NCBI RefSeq assembly: GCF_017498565.1
Contig: NZ_CP071794.1
Coordinates: forward strand, 2,284,001 to 2,348,000
Length of the DNA: 64,000 nucleotides
Direction of reading: 5' to 3'
From: Parasphingorhabdus cellanae
GTDB lineage: Bacteria; Pseudomonadota; Alphaproteobacteria; Sphingomonadales; Sphingomonadaceae
Below are positions 27,171-35,150 of the stretch, piece after piece (position 1 is the stretch's first letter; every line of letters begins with the position of its first letter). A program made the translations under genes and the position numbers. Under the pieces are notes generated by a model, which saw nothing but the letters and a program-made list of their open reading frames with translations, did no database searches and was not told where the DNA came from.

Positions 27171-27213
27171 AAAGGGCCAACGAATTAATCATCCGTTGGC
27201 CCTTTTGATTTTT
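27171..27213 (+). terminator. Rho-independent terminator after dps
   Basis: Perfect 12-base arms (AAAGGGCCAACG at 27171-27182 and its complement at 27194-27205) with an 11-base loop, followed by TTTTGATTTTTG. It starts 23 bases after the dps stop. The motif fits only the plus-strand transcript well. Confidence 0.88.
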
Positions 27214-27275
27214 GTTACCTATCGGCAAAGATAGCGAACGGTTAGCTCGCCAAATTCCACAATATCAGTAGATGA

Positions 27276-27953
27276 TTATTTGGAGATCAGATTAACAGCT
27301 GCAGTTTTACCGCGGCGATCAACTTCCAATTCAAATTCCAGTTTGTCACCTTCTTCCAAACCGCTCATACCCGCTCGTTCCACAGCCGAGATATGAACGA
27401 ATGCATCGGGTTGACCATCATCACGCTGGATGAAGCCAAAGCCCTTCATACTATTGAAAAACTTGACGGTGCCGGTTGCTTTTTCACCCGTCAACTCACG
27501 TTGTGGCGGTCCACCGCGATCTTCCCGCGCTGCCGGTTCTGCCACTTCGATCAAATCGCCTTCAATTTGAATATCAGATGCGGACACTTTTCCACCGCGA
27601 TCGACCAGAGAGAAACGCAGGCCTTGACCCTCGGCGAGGCCTTTCAGGCCAGCGCGTTCGACTTGGCTGATGTGAACAAACACATCTTCACCGCCAGCAT
27701 CCTGCACAATGAATCCAAAACCCTTTTGGGCATTGAAGAATTTCACCTTGCCGGTGCTTTCGCCAACAACCTGGTCCGGCATCCCGCCTCCATGGCCGCC
27801 GCCGCCACGTTGCCCGCCGCTATAACCGGTATCTGGTCGTGTATATCGTTCTACTGGTGGACCGCTATCGCCTTGGTATCCATCAAAATTTTCATCACCA
27901 AAGCTATCACGCTTATCCCGGCCTCTGCCACGCCGGTTTCTATCAAAACCCAT
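27276..27953 (-). CDS. Twin cold-shock domain protein
   Basis: About 225 residues with a basic, glycine/arginine/aspartate-rich N-terminal tail and two cold-shock domains. The first begins at GKVKFFNAQKGFGFIVQDAG and the second at GTVKFFNSMKGFGFIQRDDG. Both carry RNP1 (KGFGFI) and RNP2 (VFVHIS or AFVHIS) motifs. Such double-CSD proteins bind single-stranded RNA or DNA and are common in alphaproteobacteria. ATG at 27953 (MGFDRNRRGRGRDKR) is preferred; GTG at 27971 is possible. The 3' untranslated side faces dps. Confidence 0.88.
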   Translation of the reverse strand: MGFDRNRRGRGRDKRDSFGDENFDGYQGDSGPPVERYTRPDTGYSGGQRGGGGHGGGMPDQVVGESTGKVKFFNAQKGFGFIVQDAGGEDVFVHISQVERAGLKGLAEGQGLRFSLVDRGGKVSASDIQIEGDLIEVAEPAAREDRGGPPQRELTGEKATGTVKFFNSMKGFGFIQRDDGQPDAFVHISAVERAGMSGLEEGDKLEFELEVDRRGKTAAVNLISK

Positions 27954-28141
27954 TCTTGAATCGTCTTTCACTTCGTCCGATAAATCAAATCAAATGTCGT
28001 AGCGGACGATGGCACGAGCATTTTCTTACGCGAATCCCTATATCGCGCAGCATAACTATATAGAAAAACCAAGGCTTATGCGAATAAAAATCCGCACAGG
28101 GTTAATTTCTATTCAATCTCGCTCACGCGCGAACAGGTTAT

Positions 28142-28504
28142 CTAGAATAGCCATGTCTTCGGATCGTCGATTGGCTCGTGTTTTTGAGCTTTCAAAAGCG
28201 CGAGAATCGAACGAACCAAAACCCAAATCGCTAGGGCAATGAGCAACGGTATTCCGATCAGGATGATGGATAAAATAGCACCGATTACACTGCCAATAAG
28301 ACCGATTACGAAAGTCATGATATGAAACTGCAAATGGCTTTCTTCCCAAGTGCCGGCGACTTCGTCTTTCCAAACAAAGGCAAGAATGACGCCGACCAGA
28401 CCAGTTATGCCAACGATGAAGCCTGCTATGTAAAGCAAAGAAATAATGGTCGCTTTGTTCATATCAAACCCGCTTGAAGCCGGCGGTGGTGATTGGTCTG
28501 TCAT
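28142..28504 (-). CDS. DUF4870-like small membrane protein
   Basis: A 120-residue protein with a short proline-rich cytosolic N-terminus and three hydrophobic segments. ISLLYIAGFIVGITGLVGVI and SHLQFHIMTFVIGLIGSVIG resemble the DUF4870/Tic20-like family of bacterial membrane proteins. The function is unknown. ATG at 28504 has AGGGGAAG about seven bases upstream. The longer open frame to 28648 is not used. Confidence 0.72.
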   Translation of the reverse strand: MTDQSPPPASSGFDMNKATIISLLYIAGFIVGITGLVGVILAFVWKDEVAGTWEESHLQFHIMTFVIGLIGSVIGAILSIILIGIPLLIALAIWVLVRSILALLKAQKHEPIDDPKTWLF

Positions 28505-28599
28505 CTTATTCTTCCCCTTTATCCCTGCGCATAAAACACTATAGAAACGGCAATCTTGTTCTTGCTGTTTGGTCCATGCTGCGGCAGATACTATAACCA

Positions 28600-28791
28600 A
28601 TGGAAGTATTTTTTGAAATAATTTCAACACTTGCCGTGCAGGCTGCACAGATTGCGCTGGTTTTGATACTGGTCATTGGCTGGTTTACTGTGTCTCTACC
28701 CAAGGAAAATTTTATTCGAAGTCGTTCAGTTCAAAAAAAGCGGCTATTCATAGCTACTCAATCAAGCCACACCCAGAAAAGCGAGACATAA
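28600..28791 (+). CDS. Possible small single-pass membrane protein coupled to rnd
   Basis: A 63-residue open frame, MEVFFEIISTLAVQAAQIAL followed by VLILVIGWFTVSLP and a basic tail. It has one predicted membrane helix. Its TAA stop overlaps the ATG of the RNase D gene by one base (TAATG), an arrangement often seen for coupled genes. The Shine-Dalgarno is weak (CAATGG). No family is recognised, and it may be only a chance frame in the rnd leader. Confidence 0.35.
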   Translation: MEVFFEIISTLAVQAAQIALVLILVIGWFTVSLPKENFIRSRSVQKKRLFIATQSSHTQKSET

Positions 28792-29408
28792 TGGCCGTAT
28801 TTTTCCACGAAGAAGATTTGCCCGAAGGCGTATTAGGCACCGGAGCGGTTGCCGTTGATACCGAGACTATGGGCCTCCAAACATTGCGCGACCGGCTTTG
28901 CTTATTGCAAATATCAGATGGCAATGGTGATGAGCATCTTGTTCGTTTCAATCCTGATAGCGACTATAGCGCCCCTAATTTGAAGCGGATATTGGCCGAT
29001 CCGAACCGGATAAAATTATATCATTTCGCTCGTTTCGATCTGGCGGCGATAGAATATTATATGGGCGTGATGGCTGAACCGGTTTTCTGCACGAAAATCG
29101 CATCCCGGCTAATCCGTACATATACTGACCGGCATGGTTTGAAAGAGCTGGTCAGGGAATTGCTTGGTCAGGATATATCCAAACAACAACAATCCAGCGA
29201 TTGGGGCGGTCCTGAATTGAGTGATGCACAGCGCGATTATGCGGCATCCGATGTTCGTTTCCTTCACCGGCTGAAGGATGAACTCGAAATCCGGTTGGAG
29301 AGAGAAGGGCGGACGGCAATGGCTCAGGCCTGCTTTGACTTTTTACCGCACCGGGCGCGTCTTGATATCGCGGGTTGGCCCGAAACAGATATATTTGCCC
29401 ATGCTTGA
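28791..29408 (+). CDS. Ribonuclease D-type 3'-5' exonuclease
   Basis: A 205-residue DEDD-family exonuclease without the HRDC domains of E. coli RNase D, as is usual for the short alphaproteobacterial form. Exo I is VAVDTETMGLQT, Exo II is LYHFARFDLAAIEY, and Exo III is QRDYAASDVRFLHRL with the YAxxD arrangement. It trims RNA 3' ends. It is the first assured gene of a plus-strand run that leads into lptC-lptA. A 15-base direct repeat (29402-29416 and 29418-29432) spans its stop codon. Confidence 0.88.
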   Translation: MAVFFHEEDLPEGVLGTGAVAVDTETMGLQTLRDRLCLLQISDGNGDEHLVRFNPDSDYSAPNLKRILADPNRIKLYHFARFDLAAIEYYMGVMAEPVFCTKIASRLIRTYTDRHGLKELVRELLGQDISKQQQSSDWGGPELSDAQRDYAASDVRFLHRLKDELEIRLEREGRTAMAQACFDFLPHRARLDIAGWPETDIFAHA

Positions 29409-29498
29409 ATTTTCCCCTGCTTGAATTTTCCCAACCCTGAAGATGCTACAAGGTTCAGCCTTCATACATTCTAACCGGTGCCCTAAATATAGATAAAG

Positions 29499-30143
29499 AT
29501 GACCGTCACGACCGAACATATCAAAACGAAACGCCAGCAGTTTGCTTCGCCCGGCGGAAGCCATGATCGCAATATCCGGTGGCTACGGGTGTTGTTGCCA
29601 CTGGGCGTCGGTGCTTTGGGGGCATTGTTGGCACTCGCGCCTTTCACCATGAGCGGGGAGCTGAGCTTTGTTCTCGACAAGGATAGCGTCGATGTCGCGA
29701 AAGAACGCATGCGCGTGACCGAAGCCCTTTATCGCGGCGAAGACAGCCAAGGCCGGCCGTTTTCAATCAAAGCAGGATCAGCGGTTCAAAAAAGCTCACG
29801 TGAAGCGGTGGTCCAGTTGAAAGATCTCTCAGCTCGGATATTGTTGAATGATGGCCCGGCCCAGATCCGGGCGGGTGAAGGCCGTTATGATATGGACCGG
29901 GAAGATGTCAAAGTACCGGGGGCCGTTCAGGTGGAAAGTGCCAGCGGATATCGGCTGACCACGAACAATGTGACGGTGGATTTGAAAGGCCGGACTTTGA
30001 AAAGTGATGCTCCTGTCGAGGGGCGGACCAATATCGGAACATTTCGAGCAGACAGCCTGAAAGCCAATATGTCGGAACGCACGGTGACGCTGGATGGCAA
30101 CGCGAAGTTGCGTATCGTTCAAAACGGATTAAGAGTTCAATAG
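29499..30143 (+). CDS. lptC: LPS export protein LptC
   Basis: A 214-residue bitopic protein with one membrane helix at about residues 28-50 and a periplasmic beta-jellyroll. It links the LptBFG transporter to LptA. GEDSQGRPFSIKAGSAVQ and LKGRTLKSDAPVEG are typical of sphingomonad LptC. Its stop is immediately followed by the lptA ATG with no gap. Confidence 0.85.
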   Translation: MTVTTEHIKTKRQQFASPGGSHDRNIRWLRVLLPLGVGALGALLALAPFTMSGELSFVLDKDSVDVAKERMRVTEALYRGEDSQGRPFSIKAGSAVQKSSREAVVQLKDLSARILLNDGPAQIRAGEGRYDMDREDVKVPGAVQVESASGYRLTTNNVTVDLKGRTLKSDAPVEGRTNIGTFRADSLKANMSERTVTLDGNAKLRIVQNGLRVQ

Positions 30144-30692
30144 ATGATCAAAACTTCCTTTCTTGCGGCCTCCACTGGTGCGGTGATCGCCACTGCAGCA
30201 ATCATTGCATTTGCAATGCCAGCCCCTGCACAGGTTTTTGGCGGTCATAACAGCAATGCTCCGGTAAATTTCGACGCCGGCCGGATTGAAGTGCAGGACC
30301 GGGCCGACCGTGTTGTGTTATCTGGCGCCGTGCGGGTCGAACAAGCCGGGCTTGTTTTGAACTCCGCCCGGATGACGGTGGCCTATCGAAACACCGGCGG
30401 GATTGAGGTCGACCGGATTGATGCCTCCGGCGGCGTGACCATTCGGAAAGACGGCGATACAGCGACCGGCAATGTTGCGATTTATGACTTGAACCGGCGT
30501 CTTATAACGCTGGTAGGCAATGTCACACTGACGCAAGACACCAATCGATTGTCCGGCGGGCGTGTGATTATCGATCTCGCCTCAGGACGGTCAACAATTG
30601 ATGGTCGTTCGGCCGGTGGGTCAAGTACTGGAACGCAAAATTCCAATGGCCGTGTTTCAGGTACATTCACTGTCCCTCAACGCAACGATTAG
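30144..30692 (+). CDS. lptA: Periplasmic LPS-transport protein LptA (OstA-like)
   Basis: A 182-residue protein with a signal peptide (cleavage likely after APAQ near residue 29) and an OstA-like jellyroll. Repeated short strands with Asp/Gly turns (ADRVVLSGAVRVEQAG, YDLNRRLITLVGNVTLTQ) form the periplasmic bridge for LPS. A low-complexity Ser/Gly/Thr tail follows. It abuts lptC. A 214-base interval separates it from lptB, so lptB has room for its own promoter. Confidence 0.87.
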   Translation: MIKTSFLAASTGAVIATAAIIAFAMPAPAQVFGGHNSNAPVNFDAGRIEVQDRADRVVLSGAVRVEQAGLVLNSARMTVAYRNTGGIEVDRIDASGGVTIRKDGDTATGNVAIYDLNRRLITLVGNVTLTQDTNRLSGGRVIIDLASGRSTIDGRSAGGSSTGTQNSNGRVSGTFTVPQRND

Positions 30693-30851
30693 ATGCAAGC
30701 CAATATGGAGTGAGGTTAATTTTCGGATCGGCCTGCTCCATGGCTGAATGTGTTGGTAAGCGTTAGTCAGACCCGCAATCGCGCCAAAAAGAACCATTTT
30801 CGATCAATCATGCATAAAGCTTGCCAATTTCGAGTAAATTGGGCCATGTTG

Positions 30852-30859
30852 TTAACCAT
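30852..30859 (+). promoter_or_regulatory. CtrA-type half-site TTAACCAT upstream of lptB
   Basis: An exact TTAACCAT 48 bases before the lptB ATG, in an A/T-rich interval. It is a candidate CtrA-type site by comparison with Caulobacter. Pattern only. Confidence 0.3.
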
Positions 30860-30906
30860 TACATAATCTAATCGGGTTCAAACAGGACCGGAACCAAAGG
30901 ACCACA

Positions 30907-31701
30907 ATGAACGACGCGACCACAATTGAAACATCAGCCATGGCCGATCGCGGTTCCGCAATGGCAAGCGATGCGATGGAGCACGGCCTTGCGGTTGTGT
31001 CGATTGCGAAAAGCTATGACAAGCGTTCCGTATTGTCGGATGTGTCGCTTTCGGTCGGGCGAGGCGAAGTTGTCGGGCTGCTCGGCCCCAATGGTGCGGG
31101 TAAGACGACCTGTTTCTATTCGGTCATGGGGTTGGTGCGACCCGATGCCGGTCGGATCATGTTGGATGGTGAAGATATTACGCCGCTCCCAATGTATCGG
31201 CGAGCGATATTGGGGCTCGGTTACTTGCCGCAAGAAACATCGATCTTTCGCGGAATGACGGTTGAGCAGAATATCCTCGCCGTCCTCGAAATGGTGGAAA
31301 ATGATAAAGCCGTTCGCGCTGAAACGCTCGACCGGCTGCTTGACGAATTTGGTCTTACCAAATTGCGCAGTTCTCCGGCGATGGCATTGTCCGGCGGTGA
31401 ACGCCGTCGCTGTGAAATTGCCCGCGCTTTGGCCGCAGACCCCTCGATCATATTGCTTGATGAGCCGTTTGCCGGAATTGATCCGATTTCAATTTCCGAT
31501 ATTCGCGATCTTGTCGTGCAGCTGAAGAATCGCGGCATCGGCGTTTTGATTACGGACCACAATGTCCGCGAAACGCTGGATATTGTTGACCGCGCCTGCA
31601 TCATTTATGATGGCCAGGTCTTGTTTGCGGGCAGCCCTGAAGCGCTGGTCAAAGACGAAAATGTTCGGCGGTTATATCTGGGTGAGGGCTTCGCTCTATG
31701 A
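30907..31701 (+). CDS. lptB: LPS export ABC transporter ATPase LptB
   Basis: A 264-residue ABC ATPase. Walker A is GPNGAGKTTCF, the Q-loop lies in GYLPQETSIF, the signature is LSGGERRRCE, Walker B is SIILLDEPFAGIDP and the H-loop is ITDHN. LptB powers LPS extraction with LptFG. The N-terminus has a family-atypical extension of about 25 residues with several internal methionines. AAAGGA precedes the ATG at 30907. It is followed by rpoN after 34 bases, the usual order in proteobacteria. Confidence 0.95.
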   Translation: MNDATTIETSAMADRGSAMASDAMEHGLAVVSIAKSYDKRSVLSDVSLSVGRGEVVGLLGPNGAGKTTCFYSVMGLVRPDAGRIMLDGEDITPLPMYRRAILGLGYLPQETSIFRGMTVEQNILAVLEMVENDKAVRAETLDRLLDEFGLTKLRSSPAMALSGGERRRCEIARALAADPSIILLDEPFAGIDPISISDIRDLVVQLKNRGIGVLITDHNVRETLDIVDRACIIYDGQVLFAGSPEALVKDENVRRLYLGEGFAL

Positions 31702-31735
31702 TCAGGCGCCCCATGATCAGGAAACGGCCAGAATA

Positions 31736-33259
31736 ATGGCTTTGGGCCCCCGTCTTGATCTGAGGCAAAGCCAGTCATTGGTGATGACGCCGCAATTGCA
31801 GCAGGCGATCAAGCTGCTGGCTTTGTCTAATCTCGAACTCGAAACTTATATTGCGGAAGAAATTGAGAAAAACCCGTTGCTCGACACTGGTGAGCTGAAC
31901 GCTGACGCAAAGAATGATGATGCCGGTGATAATGGTGCTGACCTTCCTCCGGAGCCGGGAACCCAAGGGAGTGACGAGATATTGTCCTCTGGTCCGGCTG
32001 AGGCCGAATCCACTCTGGATATGGCGGATAATGCTGATCAATTTTCCAACAATAGCCTGAGTGAAAGCGATGGTGCATTGGACGGGGGCCTTGGTTTGAA
32101 CGGCACGGCTTCCTCGGGTAGCGGTGCTGTTGGCGGGGAAGCCCCTGATTTTGAGAATATGCTGGTGGCCGAAACAACACTGGCGGAACATCTCATGGAA
32201 CAAGCCGGGGCGATATTGTCGGGTGCGGATTTGTTTATCGCCCAACATCTGATCGATCAGATTGACGAATGCGGCTATTTGCAGGCTGATCTGCTGGAAT
32301 TCTCCCATCGATTGGGCGTGCAGCTGGATGATGTGAAGCGTATCCTGACCGAGGTCCAGAGCCTGGAGCCGGTTGGTGTTGGCGCTCGCGATTTGGCGGA
32401 ATGTCTTGCGCTTCAGGCGAAGGAAGCGGATCGCTATGATCCGGCGATGGCGCGGTTGATAGACAATCTCGATCTGTTAGCCAAAGGGGCTTTGCCACAA
32501 CTGAAACGCATGTGCGGTGTTGATGATGAAGATCTGATGGACATGATCGCGGAAATTCGCGCCTATGACCCCAAGCCGGGTTGCAAGATTGGCGGCGGCG
32601 ATGTGCAGGCGGTTGTGCCGGATATTTTCATTGCCGAGCGCAGCGGAAAATGGCTGATCGAAGTCAATAGCGCGACGCTGCCCAAGGTGCTGGTGAACCG
32701 TACCTATTTCACCGAACTGAAAGACGGGGCGCAGGATAAGGCGTCCAAGGAATGGCTCAATGACTGTCTTGCCGATGCGAGCTGGCTGGTCAAAGCGCTC
32801 GACCAGCGGCAGCGCACCATCATCAAGGTTGCAACCGAAATCGTGAAGCAGCAGGAGAATTTCTTCCGCGAAGGGGTGGCGCATTTGCGGCCTCTGACGT
32901 TGAAGAATGTCGCGGACAAGATCGAGATGCATGAATCGACGGTCAGCCGGGTAACGTCCAACAAATATCTCTCCTGTTCTCGCGGCACGTTTGAGCTCAA
33001 ATATTTCTTCACCAGCGGCATCCAGTCATCAACCGGCGGAGAGGCAGCTTCGGCGGAAGCGGTGAAGAGCCATATCAAGGCGCTCATCGATAACGAGGAT
33101 CCCAAGAAGATCCTCTCTGACGACAAGCTGGTCGCGCTGCTCAAGGACAAGGGCTTTGACATTGCCCGGCGGACGGTCGCCAAATATCGCGAAGCCTTGG
33201 GGCTTGGCAGTTCGGTGCAGCGCCGCCGGCAAAAGGCGCTTGAGGGCAAGGCGGCTTAG
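31736..33259 (+). CDS. rpoN: RNA polymerase sigma-54 factor RpoN
   Basis: A 507-residue sigma-54. Region I is RQSQSLVMTPQLQQAIKLLA followed by EIEKNPLLD, the activator-interacting part. A long acidic, low-complexity region II (about residues 50-145) follows, then the core-binding domain, a helix-turn-helix, and the RpoN box ARRTVAKYREALGLGSS near the C-terminus. ATG at 31736 (MALGPRLDLRQSQ) is the family start; the upstream frame is antiparallel to nothing but overlaps lptB and is not used. Confidence 0.95.
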   Translation: MALGPRLDLRQSQSLVMTPQLQQAIKLLALSNLELETYIAEEIEKNPLLDTGELNADAKNDDAGDNGADLPPEPGTQGSDEILSSGPAEAESTLDMADNADQFSNNSLSESDGALDGGLGLNGTASSGSGAVGGEAPDFENMLVAETTLAEHLMEQAGAILSGADLFIAQHLIDQIDECGYLQADLLEFSHRLGVQLDDVKRILTEVQSLEPVGVGARDLAECLALQAKEADRYDPAMARLIDNLDLLAKGALPQLKRMCGVDDEDLMDMIAEIRAYDPKPGCKIGGGDVQAVVPDIFIAERSGKWLIEVNSATLPKVLVNRTYFTELKDGAQDKASKEWLNDCLADASWLVKALDQRQRTIIKVATEIVKQQENFFREGVAHLRPLTLKNVADKIEMHESTVSRVTSNKYLSCSRGTFELKYFFTSGIQSSTGGEAASAEAVKSHIKALIDNEDPKKILSDDKLVALLKDKGFDIARRTVAKYREALGLGSSVQRRRQKALEGKAA

Positions 33260-33292
33260 GCAGGTCAAATCAACAAACCGCGCTGGGTAAGG

Positions 33293-33358
33293 CCGCGCTC
33301 AGGCTGAGCTCGTCGAAGCCGCCTCTGAGGCCCTTCGACAAGCTCAGGGTGAGCGCGG
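33293..33358. repeat. Palindromic intergenic repeat (CTTCGACAAGCTCAGGGTGA type)
   Basis: Two 26-base arms (33293-33318 and 33333-33358) that are inverted copies with few mismatches, separated by 14 bases. The arm core CTTCGACAAGCTCAGGGTGA is a widespread short palindromic repeat in sphingomonad genomes. Placed 33 bases after rpoN and before a convergent gene, it could act as an mRNA 3' stem. A half copy lies at 21404-21420. Confidence 0.85.
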
Positions 33359-33392
33359 GATGGGGGCAGAACATCGCCGCACATTACTATCT

Positions 33393-33929
33393 TCACTCTC
33401 CAATCTCCTTCCGTAACACCACAAATTCCAGTTCTTGCGTCTTCGGCAGGCCATAGCGCGGGTCATCAAGCGGGAACGGGCGCCGCTCGCCGGTTTGGCC
33501 ATATCCCCGCCGTTCATAATAGGCGATCAGATCGGCGCGCTGGCGGATGACGGTCATTTCTATCACCTGCGCCTGCCAGTTTTCGGCAACATAATGTTCC
33601 GACGCATCCAGCAATTTCTTGCCCAGTCCGCCCGCTTGGCGGTCGGGGTCAACCGTCAGCAGGCCGAGATAGGCCACTCCTTCTTTGACGCGCATGAGTT
33701 GCACGCAACCAGCCATATCAGCACCGTCCATAGCGAGCAGGATGACCTGATCCTCATCCGCCAATATTTCCCGCAGAGCCTCCAAATCGGTTCTCTGCCC
33801 GCCGAGTAAATCGGCTTCGTGCGTCCAGCCGCGCTTGGCGCTGTCTCCCCGATAGGCGCTTTCCACCAAGCCGTGCAGGGCAGGGAGGTCTTCAGCGCGC
33901 GCGGGCCGCATGGTCTCTTGCAAGCCCAT
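33393..33929 (-). CDS. GNAT family N-acetyltransferase
   Basis: A 178-residue acetyltransferase. The acetyl-CoA motif A lies in LLTVDPDRQAGGLGKKLLDA, followed by QVIEMTVIRQRADLIAYYER and the FPLDDP end typical of this subgroup. The substrate is unknown. It is the last gene of a four-gene minus-strand run headed by ald, 5 bases after the DUF5818-like gene. ATG at 33911 is an alternative start. Confidence 0.82.
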   Translation of the reverse strand: MGLQETMRPARAEDLPALHGLVESAYRGDSAKRGWTHEADLLGGQRTDLEALREILADEDQVILLAMDGADMAGCVQLMRVKEGVAYLGLLTVDPDRQAGGLGKKLLDASEHYVAENWQAQVIEMTVIRQRADLIAYYERRGYGQTGERRPFPLDDPRYGLPKTQELEFVVLRKEIGE

Positions 33930-33934
33930 GATCG

Positions 33935-34150
33935 TCAGCCGCCATCCGCCAGTCGCACGCCTTCGGCTTCGATCTGGTCATCATAAATGAGCCGTCCGGT
34001 GACAATCACGCGTTTTTCCACTTCATCAATCGGCGTGCGGAGCAGCTCAAGCCGATAGCGCCGGCCATCATCGGATTGCAGCGCAAACCCGCCATCATCG
34101 CGGACGAGCAAGCCGGAATATTCGGCGTCGCCCAGATGCTCATTCATCAT
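33935..34150 (-). CDS. Small DUF5818-like protein
   Basis: A 71-residue protein predicted to be all-beta. The order YSGLLVRDDGGFALQSDDGR, then LELLRTP and VIVTGRLIYDDQIEAEGVRL resembles the small DUF5818/OB-like proteins common in sphingomonads. The function is unknown. It lies between the SDR gene (14 bases) and the GNAT gene (5 bases), in the ald operon. Confidence 0.6.
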   Translation of the reverse strand: MMNEHLGDAEYSGLLVRDDGGFALQSDDGRRYRLELLRTPIDEVEKRVIVTGRLIYDDQIEAEGVRLADGG

Positions 34151-34164
34151 GACCGGGCCTCTCC

Positions 34165-35136
34165 TTACGCCGCAGCCAGCAATGTTTCGCTGAGCTCCCA
34201 GAGCCGTTCAGCGTCGTCGTCATCGCACGCATGCGGTGCGACACAGCTATATGGCGGAGAATTTTCGTCCATCAACTGGGCAACATCGCAATCCTCACAG
34301 TAAAGCCCGTGCTTGTCGTCCAGCAGCGGCGATGTCGCGGCCCACAGGCTGGTGGTGCAACCCTGTGCCGGGGTTTTAAAGCCGTTTTTCGCCAACTCCG
34401 ATGGTTCGCCATCTTTGTCGAGCCAGCCCAGTTCGATCTGCTCCTCCACCGGCAAATGGCGTTGCAGCGGCGTGAAAATGCCGCCCGGATGCACGGAGAA
34501 AGCGCGTCCGCCAAAGCTCTCCATCCGCCGGCTGAGCGCATTGGCGAACAGGGCATTGGCGCTCTTGGACTGCGCATAGGAGGTCCATTTATTATAGTCG
34601 CTCTTTTCGAACTGAATATCGTCCCACAAAATGCCATTGCGTTTATGGGCGATGGAAGACAGCGCGACGACGCGTGGCGCTTCGGCTTTTTCGAGCAGGG
34701 GCATCAAGCCTTTGGTCAGGGCAAAATGACCCATATGGTTGACGCCAAACTGGCTTTCCCATCCGGGTCCGACACGCTCAAGCGGCGTCGCCATAATCCC
34801 GGCATTGTTGATCAGCAGGTCCAACTGACTCAGGCTGCTACACATGGCATCGGCAAATTTCCGCACCGAAGCAATGTCCGACAAATCCATCGTCGCAGAA
34901 GAAACATCGCCCTCCACGCCCGACAGATTGTCGGCTGCCTTGGCCTCATCGCGCACCGGCACGATAACTTTCGCACCCTTGGCGGCCAGCGCCCTTGTGG
35001 TTTCCAGGCCAATGCCGGAATAGCCGCCGGTGACAATTGCGATCTTGCCGGTCAGGTCAATGTCAGCCAGCACGTCCTGCGGTTCACTCTTCGCCGGAAA
35101 GCCGGAGCCAAGTGGTTTCTGATCTGCTGCTGCCAT
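34165..35136 (-). CDS. Short-chain dehydrogenase/reductase (retinol dehydrogenase-like)
   Basis: A 323-residue extended SDR. The NAD(P) loop is VTGGYSGIGLETTRAL. LLINNAGIM, the catalytic serine in VVALSSIAHKR and the YxxxK pair in YAQSKSANALFA follow. The C-terminal part carries GLYCEDCDVAQ, a motif recurrent in this bacterial subgroup. The substrate is unknown. It lies 14 bases after ald and is probably in the same transcript. Confidence 0.87.
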   Translation of the reverse strand: MAAADQKPLGSGFPAKSEPQDVLADIDLTGKIAIVTGGYSGIGLETTRALAAKGAKVIVPVRDEAKAADNLSGVEGDVSSATMDLSDIASVRKFADAMCSSLSQLDLLINNAGIMATPLERVGPGWESQFGVNHMGHFALTKGLMPLLEKAEAPRVVALSSIAHKRNGILWDDIQFEKSDYNKWTSYAQSKSANALFANALSRRMESFGGRAFSVHPGGIFTPLQRHLPVEEQIELGWLDKDGEPSELAKNGFKTPAQGCTTSLWAATSPLLDDKHGLYCEDCDVAQLMDENSPPYSCVAPHACDDDDAERLWELSETLLAAA

Positions 35137-35150
35137 TTGGAAAAATCCTT

